Position numbers and translations under genes: made by a program. Shown piece after piece: positions 52,493-56,772 of a stretch of 56,772 bases of DNA (position 1 is its first letter; the number at the start of each line of letters is the position of its first letter). Under the pieces are notes generated by a model. The model did no database searches and was not told the DNA's origin. It saw only the letters and a program-made list of their open reading frames with translations. Origin of the DNA: an uncultured Pseudomonadota bacterium (GTDB lineage: Bacteria; Pseudomonadota; Alphaproteobacteria; UBA3830); contig CACXWU010000007.1 of assembly GCA_902771535.1 (NCBI GenBank), forward strand, positions 1-56,772, in the 5' to 3' direction.

Positions 52493-53575
52493 CTACCTTA
52501 TAGAGTTACTTTTCTCTTTTGAATTCTTATAGCCATCCATGACTTTTTTCATAATCTGTTCTAAGGTAAAATTTTGCAAAAAAATTTCATGAGATCGTCG
52601 CGCCAACTCTATCGCTTCTTGCGGATGAGAAAGAATCCATTGCATGTGTGCATCGATTTGTCTGAATATCTCTTCAGGAGATTTATCTCTGTCTATATAT
52701 AATACGGAATCTCCGAAATTCTTAACAATAAACGGAAGTCTGTCTGTAATAACAACGGTTGAAGCTGCTGCCGCCTCAAAAATTCTAGCCGTCGGTATAT
52801 TATTCTCGAAATGTTCGCCAGAGTGTAGCACCAATGTGATCCCGCTTTTCTCCATTATTTTTAAAACAGTATTTTCACCAAAAGGAATACAACCTTTATA
52901 GGAACTTATTCCTAAATTTTTAACCCCATACAAATCAAAGTAATTAGTGTTGTCTAGAAATTCATATAACTTTCTAACAACGGATTTTCTGTACTTATCC
53001 CAGATACAACCTCCGAAAAACAATCGCGCTTTGGGATTATCACTAAACTTTGTAGCCGGAACTGAAAAGAAAAAAGGAATAATTAATCCTTCAGGACATA
53101 TCTCCCTCACCTGATCTTCAGGTATGATAGATAATATTGCGTCATATCTCTTTTTGATTTGCTTTGATCTCCAATGAATGATCAAACAATTATATGAATT
53201 TTTAGGACAAAACATTTTTTGTTCAGAGCTTATACAGACGTCTATATCCATAAGATGAGAAATAACGTATATCAAAACATCGCTATATACACAGATTGGG
53301 CTATATCCTAATTTTTTTAAAGATAAACACATATATCTGTGCGCTTGTTGTTCTCCGAATTTTCCGAAAGGAGACACCAGTATTACTCTTAAATTTTTGT
53401 GACTCATAAAATCAAAAAAACTTGATTTTGGTATATATATCAAATGAGATGCAGAAAGCTTTATTCCTAATAAAATCACTAAAATTAAGATTGCTCCATA
53501 CCTGAAGCCCTTTGATTTTACCAAAAAATTTACCTGTTTCTTAAAATTTGCAAAATCAAAAAATTGGAGTCCCAT
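52493..53575 (-). CDS. Glycosyltransferase (GT-B, CgeB/family 1-like) with N-terminal anchor
   Basis: 360 aa. N-terminal hydrophobic helix (residues ~26-42, YGAILILVILLGIKLSA). The C-terminal part has the GT-B donor-binding pattern: GITLVLHSGEHFENNIPTAR, IFEAAAASTVVITD, FGDSVLYIDRDKSPEEIFRQ, resembling CgeB-like family 1 transferases. It should add sugars from a nucleotide donor to surface glycans. Opposite in direction to its neighbours. As with the other sugar genes here, the anchor is atypical. Confidence 0.75.
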   Translation of the reverse strand: MGLQFFDFANFKKQVNFLVKSKGFRYGAILILVILLGIKLSASHLIYIPKSSFFDFMSHKNLRVILVSPFGKFGEQQAHRYMCLSLKKLGYSPICVYSDVLIYVISHLMDIDVCISSEQKMFCPKNSYNCLIIHWRSKQIKKRYDAILSIIPEDQVREICPEGLIIPFFFSVPATKFSDNPKARLFFGGCIWDKYRKSVVRKLYEFLDNTNYFDLYGVKNLGISSYKGCIPFGENTVLKIMEKSGITLVLHSGEHFENNIPTARIFEAAAASTVVITDRLPFIVKNFGDSVLYIDRDKSPEEIFRQIDAHMQWILSHPQEAIELARRSHEIFLQNFTLEQIMKKVMDGYKNSKEKSNSIR

Positions 53576-53669
53576 TTTTTCCCTTAAAAACCTATATTAG
53601 GGATTGTAATTGTGAATGATTGTATTTTCAACATATTACATAATGTCCAGAACAAATCCAACTGATATC

Positions 53670-53685
53670 TTAACGAATTATTAAT
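53670..53685 (+). promoter_or_regulatory. TTAACGAATTATTAAT element, copy 3
   Basis: One base different from copies 1 and 2; 67 bp before the methyltransferase ATG. The following leader also matches copy 2 (GGATTTTTGTGGTAAGG-like). Confidence 0.5.
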
Positions 53686-53736
53686 AAATGATTGCAAGAA
53701 TGCCTATGTGCGGATTTTTGTGGTAAGGAGCGAACG

Positions 53737-55407
53737 ATGAAGCGTTTTGTCAAAATGATAGTTGACATGGGGGGGGGTAACGATCTAAAAAATCGAAAAA
53801 AATCAAACAGTTATTTTTCCAGATTTTCTGATCTTATAAAAAAAACAAAAAAAGATAATGTTATCGCCACGCTATGCATCTGTTGCTCTGTACTCGCAGT
53901 TGTTTGTTGCTGTTATTCCGATGAAAAACAACCCGTTGATTACCTTGGATTTTCGCAATATTTCGATATACAGACGGAAAATGAATATAAATCCCTTTAC
54001 AGTACATCAGGTTGTGATCCACGAGGAGAAACTCACTTGACAGAAAATTATGTTGTAAGAACAACCACTGATTCCTATCTGGAGATCGCAAAAAGAACAT
54101 TTGAAAAATACAAGGTGTTCGCAAAAGAGAATTCGGACATCGTCGAAACCAAAATGGAAGGATCGAAGTTTATCCACAAACGGTATATAACAACTTATCC
54201 TCATGAATGGACTCCGAACATGATAAAGGATGCTATTCTTTTTGATCTCAATTTGGCACTGAAATTAAGGAAATATGATTTGATATTAGTGGATTTTGCT
54301 CTGCGGAACAACATATTCAATTATACTCAACCGATCTATGTTGATTTTCACGGAATTGTGACGAATGAATTATTTAATGATATTGTTAACCAAAAAAAAT
54401 CCGATAATGGAAATTTTCAGAATATTGATAAACCTTCCCAGGAAATAATAGATTCTTTTCTTTTCGTACGGCCACCTAATTTTCTAGCCTTATCATCGAT
54501 ATCTGTAATAAAAGCATTCATCCATCTTGCCCACAGACAGTACGAATCCGCTCGAAAAATGCTTATGATTCCCTATGTAAATTCACATATAGCAACAGAG
54601 AAAGCAAACGACAATTGGGGATTACTTAAAGAACTTAACAGCAAAAAAACTTCGACTCAAATCTATGAATCACTGTTAAAATTAATGAAACCCATTTTAA
54701 TTATTCACGATTTTTCAAAAAATCAACACCTGTTAAATTATTACAAAAACAAATACGAATCTTTCGATTTTGATGATCGCACAAATTGGCGGCCAAAACA
54801 AAATTCTATATACGAAATATTAAAAAAATACAAACCGACAACGGTTGTCGATATTGGCTGCAATACTGGATGGTTTTCGATACTGGCCGAGCATCTCGGG
54901 GCGAAAGTTATATCCATCGATGCTGACGAAGCTTGTGTAGATGATTTGTATTTGTATAGTAAAGAACACAAACTAAATATTCTTCCGCTGAAAATAAATT
55001 TCGAGGATCTCGATAAGAAATACATTTATAAAAAGTATTCTTTCGTTAACCGAAAAAAATCTTTTGCGAGTAAGGAACTGTACGCTGCCCCAATACTGAG
55101 GTTAAAAAGCGAGCTGACCTTATGCCTGGCTTTGGTTCATCATCTGGTTTTAGCATACGGAATGAGCATTGAAAAAGTTATGAACATTCTCGCGAGAATC
55201 ACGAACAAAGTATTGGTAGTGGAAATTCCGAATCTGCAAGATCCTCTGATACGAGGAAATTTGCCCTACTATCGCTATGCTGAAGATGCAACTTCGGATC
55301 GATACAGTGTTGATCGATTTATCGAAGAAGGCTGGAAATATTTTAAGAAAATCGAAATATACCAATCCCATCCTAGAACACGAAAAATTATCGTTTTTGA
55401 GAAATGA
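53737..55407 (+). CDS. Membrane-anchored class I SAM methyltransferase (NoeA-like), with poly-G tract
   Basis: 556 aa. The ATG (MKRFVKMIV) was chosen because AAGGAG lies 6 nt upstream and the same MKRF start occurs in the first glycosyltransferase. Nine consecutive Gs (53769-53777) follow within codons 11-14. A membrane helix spans residues ~46-64 (VIATLCICCSVLAVVCCCYS). The C-terminal half has SAM-binding VVDIGCNTGWFSILAEHLGA and VISIDADEACVDD; the N-terminal half is unassigned. It resembles the nodulation-type NoeA methyltransferases. With 9 Gs the frame is open; 8 or 10 would close it. Confidence 0.78.
   Translation: MKRFVKMIVDMGGGNDLKNRKKSNSYFSRFSDLIKKTKKDNVIATLCICCSVLAVVCCCYSDEKQPVDYLGFSQYFDIQTENEYKSLYSTSGCDPRGETHLTENYVVRTTTDSYLEIAKRTFEKYKVFAKENSDIVETKMEGSKFIHKRYITTYPHEWTPNMIKDAILFDLNLALKLRKYDLILVDFALRNNIFNYTQPIYVDFHGIVTNELFNDIVNQKKSDNGNFQNIDKPSQEIIDSFLFVRPPNFLALSSISVIKAFIHLAHRQYESARKMLMIPYVNSHIATEKANDNWGLLKELNSKKTSTQIYESLLKLMKPILIIHDFSKNQHLLNYYKNKYESFDFDDRTNWRPKQNSIYEILKKYKPTTVVDIGCNTGWFSILAEHLGAKVISIDADEACVDDLYLYSKEHKLNILPLKINFEDLDKKYIYKKYSFVNRKKSFASKELYAAPILRLKSELTLCLALVHHLVLAYGMSIEKVMNILARITNKVLVVEIPNLQDPLIRGNLPYYRYAEDATSDRYSVDRFIEEGWKYFKKIEIYQSHPRTRKIIVFEK
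53769..53777 (+). repeat. Nine-G homopolymer near the 5' end of the methyltransferase gene
   Basis: Nine Gs in an AT-rich genome, about 33 bp after the start codon. Mononucleotide G tracts of this length are classic slipped-strand phase-variation sites in other host-associated bacteria. Confidence 0.9.
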
Positions 55408-55464
55408 TTGGCGAGAAAAACCGCAAAACGATTGAAATTTTGCAGAACGATACGCATCTCTCTG

Positions 55465-55493
55465 TTGAAACAATTTGTTTTTTGTTGTATAAG
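55465..55493 (+). promoter_or_regulatory. Predicted promoter of tRNA-Pro
   Basis: TTGAAA (55465-55470), 17-bp spacer, TATAAG (55488-55493), with the tRNA 5' end 9 bp further on. Confidence 0.7.
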
Positions 55494-55502
55494 AATCTCG
55501 AT

Positions 55503-55579
55503 CGGGGCGTAGCGCAGCCTGGTAGCGCGTCTGCTTTGGGAGCAGAATGTCGGGGGTTCGAATCCTCTCGCCCCGACCA
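55503..55579 (+). tRNA. tRNA-Pro (anticodon UGG)
   Basis: A 77-nt cloverleaf with encoded CCA. Acceptor CGGGGCG pairs with CGCCCCG; anticodon loop TTTGGGA centres on TGG; TpsiC arm GTTCGAATC. The C1 start and CGGGGCGTAGCGCAGCCTGG match bacterial tRNA-Pro. Confidence 0.95.
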
Positions 55580-55696
55580 GTGGTGTTCCGAATTTATTAC
55601 CAAAAAATCAAAATAGATTGCAGGTTTGTGTTATGTGAATCATAAGTCGTTGGATATTTTTACCGATGATATTTTGTGTAGATTCAAAAAATAAGC

Positions 55697-56653
55697 TTAA
55701 TTTTTTCGATTATTCTCCGCACTCTTCAATTGTCCGCAGGCCGCAAAAATATCATCTCCGCGAGATTTTCGGATGACCGCACGTAATCCGTGCTTGATCA
55801 AATTCATCGAAAATAAATTGGCATCTTCCCGTCGCGTTCCCTTGAAAATTGAATTCGGCCAATCGTTATAAACAATCAGATTCACCTTTGCCGGGAAATT
55901 TCGCAAAAGTCTAATCAGCTGCCTCGCGTTTTCCGTGGAATCGTTGACTTTATCCAACAGCAAATATTCGAAAGTGATTTTTTCGGTATTGCTTTCGGCG
56001 CAATATTTTTTCGTCGCTTCCAAAATCTTTTCGATGTTATATTTGCAATTGATCGGCATCAGCGAGTTGCGAATTTCGTCATTCGGAGCATGCAGCGACA
56101 CCGCCAACTTTACTCCGAATTTCGCTAATTCGTGCAATTGATTTTCGATAATTCCACAAGTCGAAACCGTGATTTTGTTCCGCGAAAAATTGTGCGTTTT
56201 TTTGTCGAGCAAAATCGAAAGCGACTCAAAAAGATTTTCGGAATTCAAAAGCGGTTCACCCATGCCCATAAAAACGATATTCGAAATCGGAAATTGATCT
56301 TTCCAAAAAATCACCTGCGATACGATTTCGGCGGAAGTTAAATTACGAACAAATCCTTGAGTTCCCGTGTGGCAGAATTTGCAACCCATCGCGCAGCCAA
56401 CCTGAGACGAGACACAAATCGTGTTTCGTCTTTCGTCGGGAATAAAAACCGTTTCGACGCGATTGCCGTCGGCGAATTCCAGCAGTGCTTTTTTCGTACC
56501 ATCTTTCGATGTCAACAACGTCACACATTTTCCTCGCGACAACGAAAATTTCTCCTTCAATTTTTCGCGAGTCGCCAAAGAAACGTCGCTCATTTCATTG
56601 AAATTTTTCGCAAGCTTTTTGTGAATCCACGGAAAAACTTTTTTCGCATCCAA
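55697..56653 (-). CDS. rlmN: 23S rRNA (adenine-C2) methyltransferase RlmN, 5' end uncertain
   Basis: 318 aa from a TTG that is probably internal. Radical-SAM motif C-x3-C-x2-C in GCAMGCKFCHTGTQG, VFMGMGEPLLN, and VSTCG with the C-terminal catalytic Cys in FAACGQL. RlmN methylates A2503 of 23S rRNA and A37 of some tRNAs. Family similarity continues upstream of this TTG (ISHLKKVFVENGFSELDAKK, to ~56700), but no ATG, GTG or TTG is found in that frame before the right edge, and the DNA beyond codes for a trpS fragment on the other strand. So the natural start seems missing or lies outside the window. Confidence 0.88.
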   Translation of the reverse strand: MDAKKVFPWIHKKLAKNFNEMSDVSLATREKLKEKFSLSRGKCVTLLTSKDGTKKALLEFADGNRVETVFIPDERRNTICVSSQVGCAMGCKFCHTGTQGFVRNLTSAEIVSQVIFWKDQFPISNIVFMGMGEPLLNSENLFESLSILLDKKTHNFSRNKITVSTCGIIENQLHELAKFGVKLAVSLHAPNDEIRNSLMPINCKYNIEKILEATKKYCAESNTEKITFEYLLLDKVNDSTENARQLIRLLRNFPAKVNLIVYNDWPNSIFKGTRREDANLFSMNLIKHGLRAVIRKSRGDDIFAACGQLKSAENNRKN

Positions 56654-56689
56654 CTCCGAAAATCCATTCTCAACAAAAACTTTTTTCAG

Positions 56690-56772
56690 ATGAGAAATTT
56701 CGAAACGAGTATTCCGGTGGGATTTTTCACCTATCCGATCAGCCAGGCTGCGGATATTACGGCGTTTAAGGC
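56690..56772 (+). pseudogene. trpS: Internal fragment of tryptophanyl-tRNA synthetase at the window edge
   Basis: From an in-frame ATG the plus strand reads MRNFETSIPVGFFTYPISQA, then ADITAFKA to the edge. The segment IPVGFFTYP-SQAADI-FKA is a conserved internal block of TrpRS, normally well over 100 residues from its N-terminus and after the HIGH motif. No TrpRS N-terminal sequence lies upstream; that DNA is the 5' region of rlmN on the other strand. The rest, if present, is outside the window, so an intact C-terminus cannot be excluded. Confidence 0.6.

Overview
The window looks like part of the reduced, AT-rich genome of a host-associated alphaproteobacterium, probably an intracellular endosymbiont of the Holosporales/Rickettsiales type. 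Gene neighbourhoods typical of Alphaproteobacteria support this: rpsT-dnaA, acpP-fabF-mltG, ftsK-lolA, a separate F0 cluster atpB-atpE-atpF'-atpF, and a mitofilin/hemY-like pair. Host association is suggested by two ankyrin-repeat proteins, a patatin phospholipase, a signal-peptide-bearing PARG-like (ADP-ribose-processing) protein, a signal-peptide-bearing BPL_N protein and many surface-sugar enzymes. An oxygen-sensitive class III ribonucleotide reductase (nrdD/nrdG) suggests an anoxic or microaerobic niche. No insertion sequence, CRISPR array or prophage was seen. The lineage is inferred from gene content only.

Layout. 1-1.1 kb: a broken Ser-rich low-complexity gene. 1.2-7.5 kb: tRNA-Ile2, BPL_N protein, MHS-type transporter, TauE-like exporter overlapping a citrate-synthase-fold gene, patatin. 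7.5-8.3 kb: a gene-poor stretch with a small Flp pilin. 8.5-24 kb: core genes (dnaA, rpsT, nrdG, a split nrdD, hemY region, gatB-gatA, xerD, CorC-like protein, ftsK, lolA). 24-36 kb: ankyrin gene, ATP synthase F0, acpP-fabF-mltG, PARG-like protein, thrS, nitronate monooxygenase, rluB. 36-47.7 kb: an accessory island with FkbM methyltransferase, GtrII-like protein, lipoproteins, a 790-aa secreted protein, two AmiD-like amidases, an NlpC/P60 lipoprotein and a second ankyrin protein. 47.8-50 kb: rplK-rplA-rplJ-rplL. 50-55.4 kb: membrane-anchored glycosyltransferases and a methyltransferase. 55.5-56.8 kb: tRNA-Pro, rlmN and a fragment of trpS.

The strongest unusual signal is a set of loci that look built to be switched or are being broken. 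Three genes carry perfect tandem duplications of 26 or 29 bp (both 3n+2), each breaking a reading frame that is restored exactly if the repeat collapses to one unit. Two of these are AmiD-like paralogues broken at the same point, between the amidase domain and the peptidoglycan-binding domain, with both downstream frames still open. A fourth gene, a membrane-anchored methyltransferase, has a run of nine Gs just after its start codon. Three sugar-enzyme genes share a duplicated leader with the element TTAACGAATTATTAAY. Other leads are the split NrdD, whose glycyl-radical loop is a separate small protein, the PARG-like secreted protein, and a junction where rlmN and trpS both lack their 5' ends.
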